The notes: generated by a model not told the origin, from the letters alone. 64,000 nt of DNA from Nitrosopolaris sp035691865 (GCA_035691865.1 DASSIM010000084.1:1-64000), one strand, 5' to 3'. Numbered from the stretch's first letter, positions 17,123 to 26,406 are shown. Translations and numbers: made by a program.

Positions 17123-18118
17123 TTGGTACGAGACATGAGAGGTCGCAACGAAAAACATAAGAAAATAGATCGCATCCTAAATGACGTAGTACGAGACTAT
17201 TCACTAGAATCTACAAGTGTTAGCTCAATAATCAAAGCCATGTCTACTTCTGGCGGCTTTCAATCTAGAAATCTTTCATATGGTGTGGATATTTTGAAAA
17301 CGATGCTAGGTGAGAAACGATGCACAAAATTTCTTTCCGTTGTAGGGGCATTGTTATCCACAGGGGTTCGAGGAATTATACGAGACATGCTAAAGAACAA
17401 TATGTTTGACTGTGTAATTACCACATGCGGTGCTCTAGATCATGACATAGCGAGAACACACAGACGGTACTACGCCGGAGATTTTAGGATGGACGATTCC
17501 ATTCTGTTAAAGAAAAAAATTCACCGTTTGGGGAACGTGCTAGTTCCCGAAGTGAGCTACGGACCATTAATAGAAAAGAAGGTCCAATCCTGTCTGGAGG
17601 ATCTGTATAGTAGTCAAAAACTGAATCAAGATTTTTCAGCTTATGAAATCATCAGCCATATTGGCAGCACTCTAGATGAATCGTCTTTCCTATACTGGGC
17701 TCATAAACATAAGATTCCTGTTATTGTGCCAGGAATCGTCGATGGTGCAGTAGGAAGTCAGATATGGTTATTCCAGCAGCGGCACAAAGACTTTAAAATT
17801 GATATCTTAAAAGACGAATCCAAACTGTCGGACCTCATTTATGATGCGACAAAAACAGGTGCTTTTATGATTGGCGGCGGTATTTCAAAACATCATACAC
17901 TATGGTGGAATCAGTTTAGAGGCGGACTAGATTACGCGGTATATATTACGTCGGCTCCAGAATGGGATGGCAGTTTAAGCGGCGCTCTTGTGTCAGAGGC
18001 CATATCTTGGGGTAAGGTAACAGAGAAAGCAAAACAGACAACAATCCATGGGGAGGCTACCATGTTATTGCCATTCATTTATACTGCACTAAAAGAAGAT
18101 GCTTCAAGCAGAAGATAA
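17123..18118 (+). CDS. dys: Deoxyhypusine synthase (canonical type)
   Basis: This NAD-dependent enzyme transfers a butylamine group from spermidine to a lysine of aIF5A, the first step of hypusine formation. Canonical motifs are VGALLSTGVRGIIRDML, RLGNVLVPEVSYG, GGGISKHHTLWWNQ (with the conserved His pair), EWDGSLSGALVSEAISWGKV (with the active-site Lys) and HGEATMLLP. The start is TTG 17123; an in-frame ATG at 17135 is an alternative. The length of 331 aa is normal for archaea. Confidence 0.9.
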   Translation: MVRDMRGRNEKHKKIDRILNDVVRDYSLESTSVSSIIKAMSTSGGFQSRNLSYGVDILKTMLGEKRCTKFLSVVGALLSTGVRGIIRDMLKNNMFDCVITTCGALDHDIARTHRRYYAGDFRMDDSILLKKKIHRLGNVLVPEVSYGPLIEKKVQSCLEDLYSSQKLNQDFSAYEIISHIGSTLDESSFLYWAHKHKIPVIVPGIVDGAVGSQIWLFQQRHKDFKIDILKDESKLSDLIYDATKTGAFMIGGGISKHHTLWWNQFRGGLDYAVYITSAPEWDGSLSGALVSEAISWGKVTEKAKQTTIHGEATMLLPFIYTALKEDASSRR

Positions 18119-18248
18119 ACACTACTAGTACGAGACGTAATACTAGTAGAATAATAGATCGTATCGAAGCAAACCAACTTTACAAGAATAACATCGATCA
18201 CCCCAGTCAACTATTGTGAAAATAAATGAAATATCACTTATACTTATT

Positions 18249-20681
18249 TTATTTCAGAATCGTCATGTTCTTGTGCGTAGTAGCATTCATCGTCGTATTG
18301 GCCGTATTCTTGGTGATAGCACCAGCTGCAGTTGCATTATTAGTTGTTGGTGTGCCTTGGCCTGAAGATGGAAGTGAAGATCGAATAGCATGAGAAGAAG
18401 ATCCTGGTGCTACTGGTTGTAATGGCTTTAGCTGCTGCGAGGGCGATTGGGTGACGTTCACAAATACTTCATGGTAGGGGTTCGAAGTTATTTTTGGTAC
18501 ATAGTTGTGATTGACCTTGTATACCAACACTCCAAACACCAAACCTGGGGAATTACTCTGGAAGCTAGGTGACGAATATACTAAACTTAACGGCTGGTTA
18601 GCTGGGTTGTTGCCGACTGGAAATTTGATATGCTTTACATAAAGAGCAACTGTTCCAGGTCTATAGTCCGGTTGCAAATTAGTCAACTGGCCTCCTTGGA
18701 ATGAAGCATAAGCTTGTGGTGTGAAGGGAATCATTTGGCCAAGGAACGTCGTATTCCAGAATCTGGGGGTGGCAGTGAATCCATCGGCTTGTAGGTAATT
18801 GGTTTCATCAAATCCTCCGATTCTCATAAACCATTGCTTCTTGCTTTCGTCACCGCCACTTCCCAAAGTATAAAATGCAGTACCGTTAACTCCAGAGAAT
18901 CTTTGCCCTACGACATATACGATGATATAGTCTGCCTTTAAGTCCTGAGCAATTTTGACTCCATTTTCTTTTTGGTCAATAAACATCTTTGCAATTGTCG
19001 CAATTCTTGTTTGATTTATAGTTGCGTTATCGGCCAGACTAGTTTTATTCCCGAGAGTTGTAATCCAATATCCATAATCCCACCATGCTGCAACAACGGA
19101 ATTTTTGGGTGTATCTTTTGCAAGCCAATTTAATGTGTCTATCCAGTCATTTGTCTGCAGTCTATAGCCCGTTCCACCATTGGCAATGGATGGCGGGATA
19201 TCTGCAGAATTCAACCAGTTCGCGTCAGGAGGGTAAACCATGGGAATACAAAGCATAGCAATAATCACTCCAACATATGTTACTATCAACCATCGGCTTT
19301 TTACTGGTACTACTTTGGATCCTTCAACATATTTTCTCTTTTTCGATTTTGAGTTTGCTACCACTGACGAGGACGCTGCAGAAGATGATGCCGCTTCTCG
19401 ATCCAGATAGGTACGCGTTATCTCATACAGCCCTAATCCTGCCAATACTATGATGCCGATCGACGCAAAAACCAAAAGTCTCGCAAACGTCGCGCTGACA
19501 TAAATTCCTGTAAGGCCTAAAATTAACGCAAATACTGACATATCATTTCTACGCTTAAAAGCAAGCCAAGCGCCAAGTCCAGCGAACATCAGTAGTATCG
19601 AATAATTTGTAAAGTAATCTACTAAGGTGGGTGTAAAGTGTTCAGCGACCGATGCTACTAGCTGGTTCTGAGTAGATAAAAACGGATTAACCGCATTAAG
19701 GTACCTAAATGATGAATGGTGATACGCCCCCTCGGCAAAAACTCCAGCTCCGAATGCAACAAAAGCTATCAAAAGAAAAAGTGTGTTTCGAATTGCCTTC
19801 CTAGGCTGGCTCAATTTTTTTACAAAGTGAGCTATGGTCAGAAAAATTGTACCACCCATTAATGAGAGACCTGCTAAACCAACGACAAACGAAATTCCAG
19901 GTCTCGGGAATGCTCCAGCAGCTAAAATCGTTATTGCAGTAAATGCTATGGCAACACACACAGGTATGGTAGTATCTTTTCTGAAGAACGGCAGGGCAAT
20001 AAAGAAAATTGAAATGGGAATGCTGAAATACTGGACTCCGCCCCACGATGTGTTTGCAAGACCCAGAACGAATCCCCCAGCAATTGCTTTCAGAATAGAA
20101 TACTTGAGTTCTTTATGTCTGAGGGCAGAGAGCAGCAGATACACACCTAATAGCCCAAAAAAGAGTCCCAGAGGCTCTGATTTGAACCATCCCAAGTTAC
20201 CTCTCTGAATAATCGCAGGGCTAAATGCAAACAATAGCGCAGAGAACATACCTGCAGTAGTACTTCCAATTGTCCTGACAAGGGCAAACACGACTATTGT
20301 AGTCAAAGAACCTAGGACTACCGGGAGCAGAATTGTAAAGTCCAAAAGTGAGGTGCCGGCGCCAAATATCTTGTAGAGGAAAGCAGCGACTATGTGAAGC
20401 CCGGATTGTGATGTGGCCGGAACATTCCTTCCTTCAGGATACCATGACAATGTGTCATGCCAATTAAAGTAGGCATTAAGACCATGATCTACGATATATT
20501 TCGTAGCACGATAATCGAAGTAAGGATCGAATTCGTTAAGGTAAAATCCATATTTCGAAGGATAAGACCTAATAATAAAAGCAGTTGTAAATGCAATAAA
20601 CAAAACTCCAATAACTAGTAGATGTCTCATCTGAAGTTCAAACCTGCCCATCCTTAGGATGGTCTTACCCCCTTCAAGCAT
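18249..20681 (-). CDS. aglB: Oligosaccharyltransferase AglB/STT3
   Basis: This membrane enzyme transfers lipid-linked glycans to Asn-X-Ser/Thr sequons on exported proteins. The first external loop motif NEFDPYFDYRATKYIVD (about residues 48-64) and the catalytic-domain WWDYGYW motif (about 533-539) are both present. Roughly a dozen hydrophobic segments precede a large C-terminal external domain. A cytosolic-looking basic segment (SKSKKRKYVEGSK) lies in mid-protein. The tail is Ser/Thr/Asn/Ala-rich low-complexity sequence (last ~60 residues) with several sequons, so the protein may glycosylate itself. Confidence 0.94.
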   Translation of the reverse strand: MLEGGKTILRMGRFELQMRHLLVIGVLFIAFTTAFIIRSYPSKYGFYLNEFDPYFDYRATKYIVDHGLNAYFNWHDTLSWYPEGRNVPATSQSGLHIVAAFLYKIFGAGTSLLDFTILLPVVLGSLTTIVVFALVRTIGSTTAGMFSALLFAFSPAIIQRGNLGWFKSEPLGLFFGLLGVYLLLSALRHKELKYSILKAIAGGFVLGLANTSWGGVQYFSIPISIFFIALPFFRKDTTIPVCVAIAFTAITILAAGAFPRPGISFVVGLAGLSLMGGTIFLTIAHFVKKLSQPRKAIRNTLFLLIAFVAFGAGVFAEGAYHHSSFRYLNAVNPFLSTQNQLVASVAEHFTPTLVDYFTNYSILLMFAGLGAWLAFKRRNDMSVFALILGLTGIYVSATFARLLVFASIGIIVLAGLGLYEITRTYLDREAASSSAASSSVVANSKSKKRKYVEGSKVVPVKSRWLIVTYVGVIIAMLCIPMVYPPDANWLNSADIPPSIANGGTGYRLQTNDWIDTLNWLAKDTPKNSVVAAWWDYGYWITTLGNKTSLADNATINQTRIATIAKMFIDQKENGVKIAQDLKADYIIVYVVGQRFSGVNGTAFYTLGSGGDESKKQWFMRIGGFDETNYLQADGFTATPRFWNTTFLGQMIPFTPQAYASFQGGQLTNLQPDYRPGTVALYVKHIKFPVGNNPANQPLSLVYSSPSFQSNSPGLVFGVLVYKVNHNYVPKITSNPYHEVFVNVTQSPSQQLKPLQPVAPGSSSHAIRSSLPSSGQGTPTTNNATAAGAITKNTANTTMNATTHKNMTILK

Positions 20682-21011
20682 TGATGCATGTTATCTGGAT
20701 CACCCTTTTTTTAAGGTACTGCCATGCGGATTTGGAAGGAAGAGATAGAGTGGTCCGTATCTTCCTCAATATGGAGCCAAAAGATCTATATCGTGGCTCA
20801 GAACGCAGTGAAGAGCAAACGATGTCGTCGTCAACCTGATCTCGTACTCCTTATTGTTCATCCATTAGTGGATTATTATTATATTAAAAAACAAGAAAAA
20901 ACAAAGCAAAATAAGATGACAAACTGATCCAAATTGTCATTGGAAAAGAAGGGGATAGTTACAGTGCTGACACACTGTACTTGCCACGTACAAAAGATCA
21001 TTAACTGATCT
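20682..21011. other. Intergenic region, 330 bp, with two inverted repeats
   Basis: No convincing gene was found. Inverted repeats occur at 20960-20979 (TACAGTG/CACTGTA, 6-nt loop) and 20993-21013 (AAAGATCA/TGATCTTT, 5-nt loop). The second overlaps the stop codon of the 19-residue gene and may end or stabilise its transcript. Confidence 0.5.
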
Positions 21012-21071
21012 TTATTTCTTGGACTTTGTCCCTTTCTTTGCAGATTTTGCTGCTTTCTTCTTTGCGGCCAT
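21012..21071 (-). CDS. 19-residue Lys/Ala-rich basic peptide
   Basis: ATG 21071 encodes MAAKKKAAKSAKKGTKSKK followed by TAA. Ten of 19 residues are lysine. A strong TATA element (CTTATATA on this strand) lies 26-33 bp upstream, and an 8-bp inverted repeat overlaps the stop codon. The sequence resembles the basic tails of H1-like or histone-like proteins, so chromatin or RNA binding is a reasonable guess. No database match can be claimed. Confidence 0.6.
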   Translation of the reverse strand: MAAKKKAAKSAKKGTKSKK

Positions 21072-21096
21072 TTTCATCTATATTGAAAAAGGTACG

Positions 21097-21104
21097 TATA
21101 TAAG
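21097..21104 (-). promoter_or_regulatory. TATA box for the 19-residue peptide gene
   Basis: On the minus strand the sequence reads CTTATATA, centred about 29 bp before ATG 21071. It is one of the best TATA matches in the window and has no other gene to serve. Confidence 0.6.
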
Positions 21105-21169
21105 TTTTTTAATAATGAAAATAAAAAAGATAAACCTTTTTTGGATGAGCGAAAATTTATTCTACTTTT

Positions 21170-21841
21170 TCAATCCCGTCCTAATATTTTTGTCTCACAT
21201 ACCGAAACAAGGTCTCTGAATTTTTCTGCATCTTTTTCGTTACCAACGATTGATCCATAATGCATGGGAATTGCCAATCTTTTGGGCTTGATAATTTCAT
21301 TTACTGCTTGCGCAGCTTCCTCTGCGGTCATAACATATGTTCCAGATACAGGTACGAACGCAATATCCGGTTCAACCGATTCCATCTCAGGAATGATGTC
21401 TGTATCGCCGGTATGATACATTCGCTGACCACTCATTGTAAAAATAAATCCAACCTTTCCGTCGGCTTTGGGATGAAATTTCTTGTTCGTGTTAAAGGCA
21501 GAGACGATTTCAAGAGGAATGTCATGGCTAGATAATTTATCGCCTGGTTTTACTCCCTTAGACTCCTTTACTTCTAGCAGTTTCAGTTGCTCGATGCATT
21601 CTCGCGCAGCAACCATGGAGGTTTGTTTATTTGTAACATGCCTCAGATCGTCTAAGCTCATGTGATCAAAATGATTGTGGGAAATGAGAATTAGGTCTGC
21701 ATCATTCTTGTTGTGATTCACGCTTGATAGTTGGAATGGATCAATGTAGACTGTCTTTTTTCTGTTCTTATCGTCAGTTCCGATGATTCGGAAACCATCA
21801 TGGCCGGTCCAATAAATTTCTATGCCGTTGTAATCTATCAT
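21170..21841 (-). CDS. Metallo-beta-lactamase-fold hydrolase (UPF0173/UlaG-like)
   Basis: The 223-aa protein has the MBL metal motif ISHNHFDHMSLDDL (HxHxDH type), then YHTGDTDIIPEM and a C-terminal IPMHYGSIVG histidine. These match the UPF0173 metal-dependent hydrolase family, usually binding two zinc or manganese ions. The substrate is unknown; relatives include lactonases and RNA- or nucleotide-acting enzymes. It lies downstream of the PIN-domain gene on the same strand. Confidence 0.86.
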   Translation of the reverse strand: MIDYNGIEIYWTGHDGFRIIGTDDKNRKKTVYIDPFQLSSVNHNKNDADLILISHNHFDHMSLDDLRHVTNKQTSMVAARECIEQLKLLEVKESKGVKPGDKLSSHDIPLEIVSAFNTNKKFHPKADGKVGFIFTMSGQRMYHTGDTDIIPEMESVEPDIAFVPVSGTYVMTAEEAAQAVNEIIKPKRLAIPMHYGSIVGNEKDAEKFRDLVSVCETKILGRD

Positions 21842-21884
21842 TTATACACTACTTCTCTAATGAATGTCTCTACTTAAAAATTTT

Positions 21885-22283
21885 TTATATTTTTTCTTCA
21901 ACGACTGGACCTGCAACTCTCAATACATTGTTGCTTAATGTGATCACCACGATGTTGTTTGCGAGAAGTCTCTTCTTCAAATTCCTGTCGATGGTAGCAG
22001 CCGCGCAGTGGTGGTTGATAGCATAATTTACTATTGCATCGTCTACGTGTCTAGATTTTGCAACTCGAACAATTTTTATTTTCGAACTAGAAATTTCGAT
22101 CGCCGTTTTAGCTATCATGGATTTCTTTGGCCCCGATATTCGCTCCAAGTGTTTCAATTCGTCGATCACGATATCAGGAACCAAAAAGTTTAGTTTACCG
22201 AGCTCAGTCTCAACCTTGTCTATACGATGTATCGGAACCGAAACAAGGACAATCAAAAAACTCGTGTCACAAATTACATCCAT
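21885..22283 (-). CDS. PIN-domain protein (Fcf1/VapC9-like)
   Basis: The 132-aa protein is a PIN nuclease fold with the four expected acidic positions: DTSFLI (Asp 6), DELKHLE, HVDDAIVNYA and ATIDRNLKKRL. In archaea this subgroup lies near translation genes and is related to Fcf1/Nob1-type rRNA-processing nucleases rather than to toxin VapC. The position after aIF2-gamma supports a housekeeping RNA role. No antitoxin gene is adjacent. Confidence 0.85.
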   Translation of the reverse strand: MDVICDTSFLIVLVSVPIHRIDKVETELGKLNFLVPDIVIDELKHLERISGPKKSMIAKTAIEISSSKIKIVRVAKSRHVDDAIVNYAINHHCAAATIDRNLKKRLLANNIVVITLSNNVLRVAGPVVEEKI

Positions 22284-22569
22284 GTATTGACATCATGATA
22301 ATTTGGCAATCCATATTTTAAACAAACTCTTACGCGATATCATTACGCATGACGCGCCAATTGCAATAGTAGTAACAAATCAGAAAAATAATAAACGATA
22401 TCCTGGACATAATTTCGACAAACCTACATGTTTCAATTCAGTTATATACGAACACGCTTATTTCAGGTACATCGCGTCTTTCTTTGCTGCGCATATGCAG
22501 AATATATGCTGTACAAAGCCTTTCTAATTCAAGAATAAAACAAAGACGACGAAGAAGGAAAGAACTTGA
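22284..22569. other. Intergenic region, 286 bp, between aIF2-gamma and the PIN gene
   Basis: A 74-codon plus-strand frame (22303-22527) lacks recognisable motifs and opposes the flanking minus-strand genes. I see no supported gene here. The gap is unusually long for a housekeeping pair. Confidence 0.4.
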
Positions 22570-23832
22570 TCATAATGCTATGCCTGCGCCGATCAATCGC
22601 CATCTATCTGTGATTCTTCTACTGATCGCGACTCGGCTACGAGGCATCAAACAAACAGGCTTTCTGAGCTTTACATCTATCTTAACGTCCTTAACGCTTA
22701 CAACTGTTCCTAATGTCGCAGCAGTTCCGATATTCAAACGGAGTGGTTCCTTGGCCTTGATGGGTTCGACTTTGACCATATCTTGTGTGCCAACTGCTGT
22801 ATCGAAAAGATGTACTTCAACTGATATGTCATCAACATCATCAGGCAGCGCATCCGGTTTCCCAACGACTGACCCAATGAGCGAATCACTCTTCACGAAT
22901 GTTGGATCCAATTTTGTTCCAATAGCAACTAGTCCTCCTGGCTTTACCTTTTCAACAAGACCTGCCCCTGTTCCCAGGGTAGATATGGTTGAATTGATTG
23001 GCTCGTATCTGCCTTTTTTGTCATCCAAAAAACCAGGACGAATCTGAATCTCATCGTCCAATTTGAATTCGCCTTGAATTAATGCGCCACCAATGACTCC
23101 CCCCTTAACTTGTTTTATTGGAATGCCGGGTTTGTTGACGTCAAACGATCGCAAAACATGCATTACAGCTTTTGCATCTTTCTTTCTTGGTGGCGTTTTG
23201 ATATTACTTTCGATAGCTTCTATCAATGCATCGATATTGAGTTTGTGCTGTGCTGACACAGGAATTACTGGAGCTTCTTTTGCAACACTTCCATTTACGA
23301 ACCCTTTGATTTCTTTATAATTCTCGGCTGCTTCCTCAAACTCGGTCAAGTCTGCCTTATTTTGAACTATAACGATCTGCTGGATTCCTAAAACTTGAAG
23401 AGCGAGCAGATGTTCTCTAGTTTGAGGCTGAGGGACTTTTTCATTCGCCGCAACTACGAGGATAGCTCCATCCATTAAAGCTGAGCCTGAAAGCATATTT
23501 GCCATCAAACTTTCGTGACCAGGGGAATCAACGAAACTCACGACACGAGATAGCTCACCTTGCTTACCGCAGTTTGGACAAGTTGGACTTGTGGAGTAAC
23601 AAACGGGAGAAGAACACTCTGGACACTTGTAAAATGCTGCGTCCGCGTATCCGACTTTAATTGTAATGCCTCTTCTCAGCTCTTCGCTATGAGCACTGGT
23701 CCAAACACCAGTGATAGCTTCGACTAAAGTTGTTTTACCATGGTCTACGTGACCAGCTGTACCTATATTGATATTAGGTTGATAACCATATTCTTTGATA
23801 TACCACTCGGGTAGTGTGTCCTTCCAATGCAA
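22570..23832 (-). CDS. eif2g: Translation initiation factor aIF2 gamma subunit
   Basis: This GTPase delivers initiator tRNA to the small ribosomal subunit as part of the aIF2 heterotrimer. Visible motifs are G1 GHVDHGKTT (about residues 27-35), switch RRGITIKVGY, a zinc knuckle with CPEC and CPNC, G3 DSPGHE, G4 NKAD and the C-terminal beta-barrels ending RWRLIGAGIAL. The length of 420 aa is typical. The S6e gene lies upstream on the same strand, an arrangement common in archaea. Confidence 0.96.
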   Translation of the reverse strand: MHWKDTLPEWYIKEYGYQPNINIGTAGHVDHGKTTLVEAITGVWTSAHSEELRRGITIKVGYADAAFYKCPECSSPVCYSTSPTCPNCGKQGELSRVVSFVDSPGHESLMANMLSGSALMDGAILVVAANEKVPQPQTREHLLALQVLGIQQIVIVQNKADLTEFEEAAENYKEIKGFVNGSVAKEAPVIPVSAQHKLNIDALIEAIESNIKTPPRKKDAKAVMHVLRSFDVNKPGIPIKQVKGGVIGGALIQGEFKLDDEIQIRPGFLDDKKGRYEPINSTISTLGTGAGLVEKVKPGGLVAIGTKLDPTFVKSDSLIGSVVGKPDALPDDVDDISVEVHLFDTAVGTQDMVKVEPIKAKEPLRLNIGTAATLGTVVSVKDVKIDVKLRKPVCLMPRSRVAISRRITDRWRLIGAGIAL

Positions 23833-23941
23833 CGTGGATCCTAAATTTGTTGAGAGATATAAGGTTAATTACCAGGCAAAAATCTGTAATGTCCAGTTGC
23901 ATGCGGATGCACACACTTCACCTGAACCAGACTACTGGAAG

Positions 23942-24379
23942 CTATTTCTTTTTCTTTGCATTTGAGGTTTCTTCTTGAACAGGAGGTGATGATGCAGATG
24001 GTTCGTCTCCACCAGACCTCGTCTTTTCTTGCAAACTTGCTTCTAGCAACCTGCAATTCAATTGATAAATTTCTTCAGTGACCGTGTCACCTCTAACCAT
24101 TTTTCTTACCCTAGTGCCTTCGCCGCGATTCCGCATCCCTACGCCCCTTGAAAGTAAAACATATTTCTTTACTCCTCCATGAACGTCTTTACGCATTGGC
24201 GTACCTGACTTGTCGCTTCCTCCTGTTATCCTGATCTTTCCTTGGGTAAAACCTATGACCGAGGAATCCAGAGTGTCACCAATCCTTGATCCCAACAGCG
24301 GTTGGGCTGCCTTATCTCGGAGTTCTTGTGATAAACTCTTTCCGCTTGCATCCGAAATGACAAGCTTGAAGTGAGCCAA
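23942..24379 (-). CDS. rps6e: Ribosomal protein S6e
   Basis: The 145-aa small-subunit protein begins AHFKLVISDASGKS and contains GFTQGKIRITGGSDKSGTPMRKDVHG, the S6e signature, and ends in a Lys-rich tail. The frame stays open upstream to 24643, but homology starts at TTG 24379, so I place the start there. The upstream part would encode Cys/His-rich sequence antisense to a real zinc-ribbon gene. It sits 109 bp before aIF2-gamma in the same direction. Confidence 0.93.
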   Translation of the reverse strand: MAHFKLVISDASGKSLSQELRDKAAQPLLGSRIGDTLDSSVIGFTQGKIRITGGSDKSGTPMRKDVHGGVKKYVLLSRGVGMRNRGEGTRVRKMVRGDTVTEEIYQLNCRLLEASLQEKTRSGGDEPSASSPPVQEETSNAKKKK

Positions 24380-24458
24380 TTTACTATTCAGAAAGAACGG
24401 AACGCATTTAATTAACCTTTGGGCTGGTATATCAACAGGGGCACAGGGAGTAAGAGCG

Positions 24459-24602
24459 TTGTCCAAGGTCGATGAGGGTGATTCAAAGTTCGTAGAATGT
24501 CCTCGGTGTCGATTTAGGATGAACAGCATACAAGCGTGCCACCTTCGATGCGACAATTGTGGCGCCGAATTAACATGCTCAGATAAGGGAAGTTTCTGGT
24601 AA
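24459..24602 (+). CDS. 47-aa zinc-ribbon small protein
   Basis: TTG 24459 follows an AGGGAG ribosome-binding-like sequence. The product contains VECPRCRFRMNS, CHLRCDNCGAEL and a further Cys, so two to three CxxC/CxxxC pairs can hold zinc. It is divergent from S6e with an 80-bp gap. Gene finders extending S6e to 24643 on the other strand would mask it. The function is unknown. Confidence 0.65.
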   Translation: MSKVDEGDSKFVECPRCRFRMNSIQACHLRCDNCGAELTCSDKGSFW

Positions 24603-24655
24603 ACACGCTCGTGAGTGAGTGCGCGCGTGTAATTCGATCTCATGTGTACTTGGAA

Positions 24656-24841
24656 TTAAAAAGGTCGTCTATCGGATTTTGCTTGAAAGTCTTCCCCCAT
24701 AACGGCTGCTATGCCTTTCATTATTTCGATGTATTCATCGTAAAGAGCATGAAATCCGCAATGGTTGCACTTTACCTCTTTTATGTCATCGTCCAAATTT
24801 GCTCTACTTGCACATTTAGGACATTTTGCTCCCAAAGCCAT
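24656..24841 (-). CDS. 61-aa zinc-ribbon small protein
   Basis: The protein begins MALGAKCPKCASRANL and continues KCNHCGFHALYDEYIE, giving one zinc ribbon of the Cx2C...Cx2C kind, and ends in an acidic/basic tail. The ribbon resembles small transcription-factor-like modules. It is convergent with the 47-aa zinc ribbon gene. The function is unknown. Confidence 0.75.
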   Translation of the reverse strand: MALGAKCPKCASRANLDDDIKEVKCNHCGFHALYDEYIEIMKGIAAVMGEDFQAKSDRRPF

Positions 24842-24958
24842 CTATTGTATCTTCTATCTTATTCACCAGTATCAGATATTAATGTTGAATATTCTGGTAA
24901 TATGCAGGTGACTTCGAATTTAACGGGATTTTACTATATTTTCAGTCGACTGCTTCAA

Positions 24959-25162
24959 TTATTCTTCCAACCATTCACTTTGATCCGGTTTTATTTGATG
25001 GTTTGCGGTCCGGTTATCAAAATGTGGACTCTTCCAAAATAGTTGTACAGATTGATAATTCTTGCTAAATTTTTGAATCATGTCATGACTTTCTTCTGTC
25101 CTCTTTATCGCTCCTCTGTAAACGGCTGAAATAAGATGGTTTAATCTAAGGCTACCAAACAA
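24959..25162 (-). CDS. Uncharacterised 67-aa protein overlapping the end of amrS
   Basis: ATG 25162 lies 11 bp inside the end of the radical-SAM gene, an overlap typical of translational coupling. The protein (RLNHLISAVYRGAIKRTEESHDMIQKF...) looks like a small alpha-helical soluble protein without a known motif. The coding case rests mainly on the overlap. Confidence 0.5.
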   Translation of the reverse strand: MFGSLRLNHLISAVYRGAIKRTEESHDMIQKFSKNYQSVQLFWKSPHFDNRTANHQIKPDQSEWLEE

Positions 25163-26240
25163 TTTGGAATCTATTTTTATGGATTCTATTCGGTTTCCCT
25201 ATTATTGGAATAGGATATCCACATTGATTGCAACAGTTAGTAGCATCAAGGTTCCACGAGCCAATGCTAAATCCGTACCGCTCGATTACAATATTTTTGC
25301 ATTCAGGACAGTATGTGTGTTCCAAAGGATGTCCAGGAACATTCCCTATATATGCATACTTTAAACCAATTTCTTTGGCAATACTGTGATGTTTTTCTAG
25401 CGTCTCGATTGGAGTGTTGCCAAATTCCATCATCTTGTAATCAGGATGGAATCGAAGAAAATGAATCGGCGTATCCGGACCTAACTCGTCATATACAAAT
25501 CTGCACAACTTCCTGGCTGCTTCTAGATCATCGCCGACTTTGGGAACTACGAGATCAGTAATTTCAGTGTGGATTTTTGTCTTGTCTCTTATGTTTTTCA
25601 AAGTTTGGAATATTGGGTCGGCGTTCGGAATTCCTATATACTGACGAACGAATTCTTGTTTTCCGCTTCCCTTGAAGTCAATTGTGATGCAATCCAAAAA
25701 GTCCTTCATCATGTTAACTGATTCGGTAGTATCGTAGCCATTGGACACAAAAATATTAAAGATGCCCTTCTTATGAGCCTCAATACCACAGTCTCTTGCA
25801 AATTCAATAAAAATTGAAGGCTCGTTATAAGTATAGGCAATCCCTTCTGCTCCGTAATTTACCGCGTTATCGACCACTTGTTCCGGCGTCATTTCCGTAC
25901 CCTCGACCTTGCGACGCTGCGAAATATCATAATTTTGACAATACTTGCAAAGCCAATTGCACCCAGTCGTTGCTATAGAAAAAATTGAGGAACCTGGCCT
26001 GTAATGGATCACCGGTTTTTTCTCTATAGGATCAATGTGGCCAGCAATAACTTTTCCATACACGAATAATCGTAACTTGCTATCCACTACGCCCCTGACA
26101 CCACAGAGGCCAACCTTACCCTCCGGGATTTCACAAAACCTGGCGCACGCGGTGCATCTTAGTCTGCCAGAAGCCAGCCTTGTGTAGAGTGTGGCCTCCT
26201 TGCCAGGAACATCGTTGCGTAGCATAGCATTTATTATCAC
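25152..26240 (-). CDS. amrS: AmmeMemoRadiSam-system radical SAM enzyme AmrS
   Basis: The radical-SAM 4Fe-4S motif is GCNWLCKYC (Cys 94, 98, 101). An N-terminal Cys-rich element (C29, C32, C36, C46) and a C-terminal zinc-like module (CPEC, CNQC) match AmrS, the partner of MEMO1- and AMMECR1-family proteins. Other family blocks are AYTYNEPSIF and ITDLVVPKVGDD. The reaction is unestablished for archaea; a role in protein or tRNA modification has been suggested. MEMO and AMMECR1 genes are not in this window. Confidence 0.9.
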   Translation of the reverse strand: MIINAMLRNDVPGKEATLYTRLASGRLRCTACARFCEIPEGKVGLCGVRGVVDSKLRLFVYGKVIAGHIDPIEKKPVIHYRPGSSIFSIATTGCNWLCKYCQNYDISQRRKVEGTEMTPEQVVDNAVNYGAEGIAYTYNEPSIFIEFARDCGIEAHKKGIFNIFVSNGYDTTESVNMMKDFLDCITIDFKGSGKQEFVRQYIGIPNADPIFQTLKNIRDKTKIHTEITDLVVPKVGDDLEAARKLCRFVYDELGPDTPIHFLRFHPDYKMMEFGNTPIETLEKHHSIAKEIGLKYAYIGNVPGHPLEHTYCPECKNIVIERYGFSIGSWNLDATNCCNQCGYPIPIIGKPNRIHKNRFQIVW

Positions 26241-26406
26241 TAGATAATCATATATACGTACCAGTAGCCGATCTTACTTTCAATCGAGAGGCTTTTTCGT
26301 TAATTGGAAATCGCTAGTAGGAAGTAAATATTCTTTAAGTCTATCTCCACATTTTGCATTCTTATGGTATTATAAAGAGTTCCCAATCAAGATATGTGTA
26401 GAGATC

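Noticed and set aside
20724..20927. 67-codon plus-strand frame near aglB
   Set aside because: No motif, and an end rich in Lys/Gln/Asn from AT-rich DNA.
21885..22283. Toxin of a VapBC toxin-antitoxin pair
   Set aside because: No antitoxin gene adjoins it, and the protein resembles housekeeping Fcf1-type PIN proteins near translation genes.
22303..22527. 74-codon plus-strand frame between aIF2-gamma and the PIN gene
   Set aside because: No recognisable domain, opposes the local gene direction, and no clear promoter was seen.
24380..24643. N-terminal extension of S6e to ATG 24643
   Set aside because: Homology to S6e starts at TTG 24379 and the upstream sequence is antisense to the 47-aa zinc-ribbon gene.
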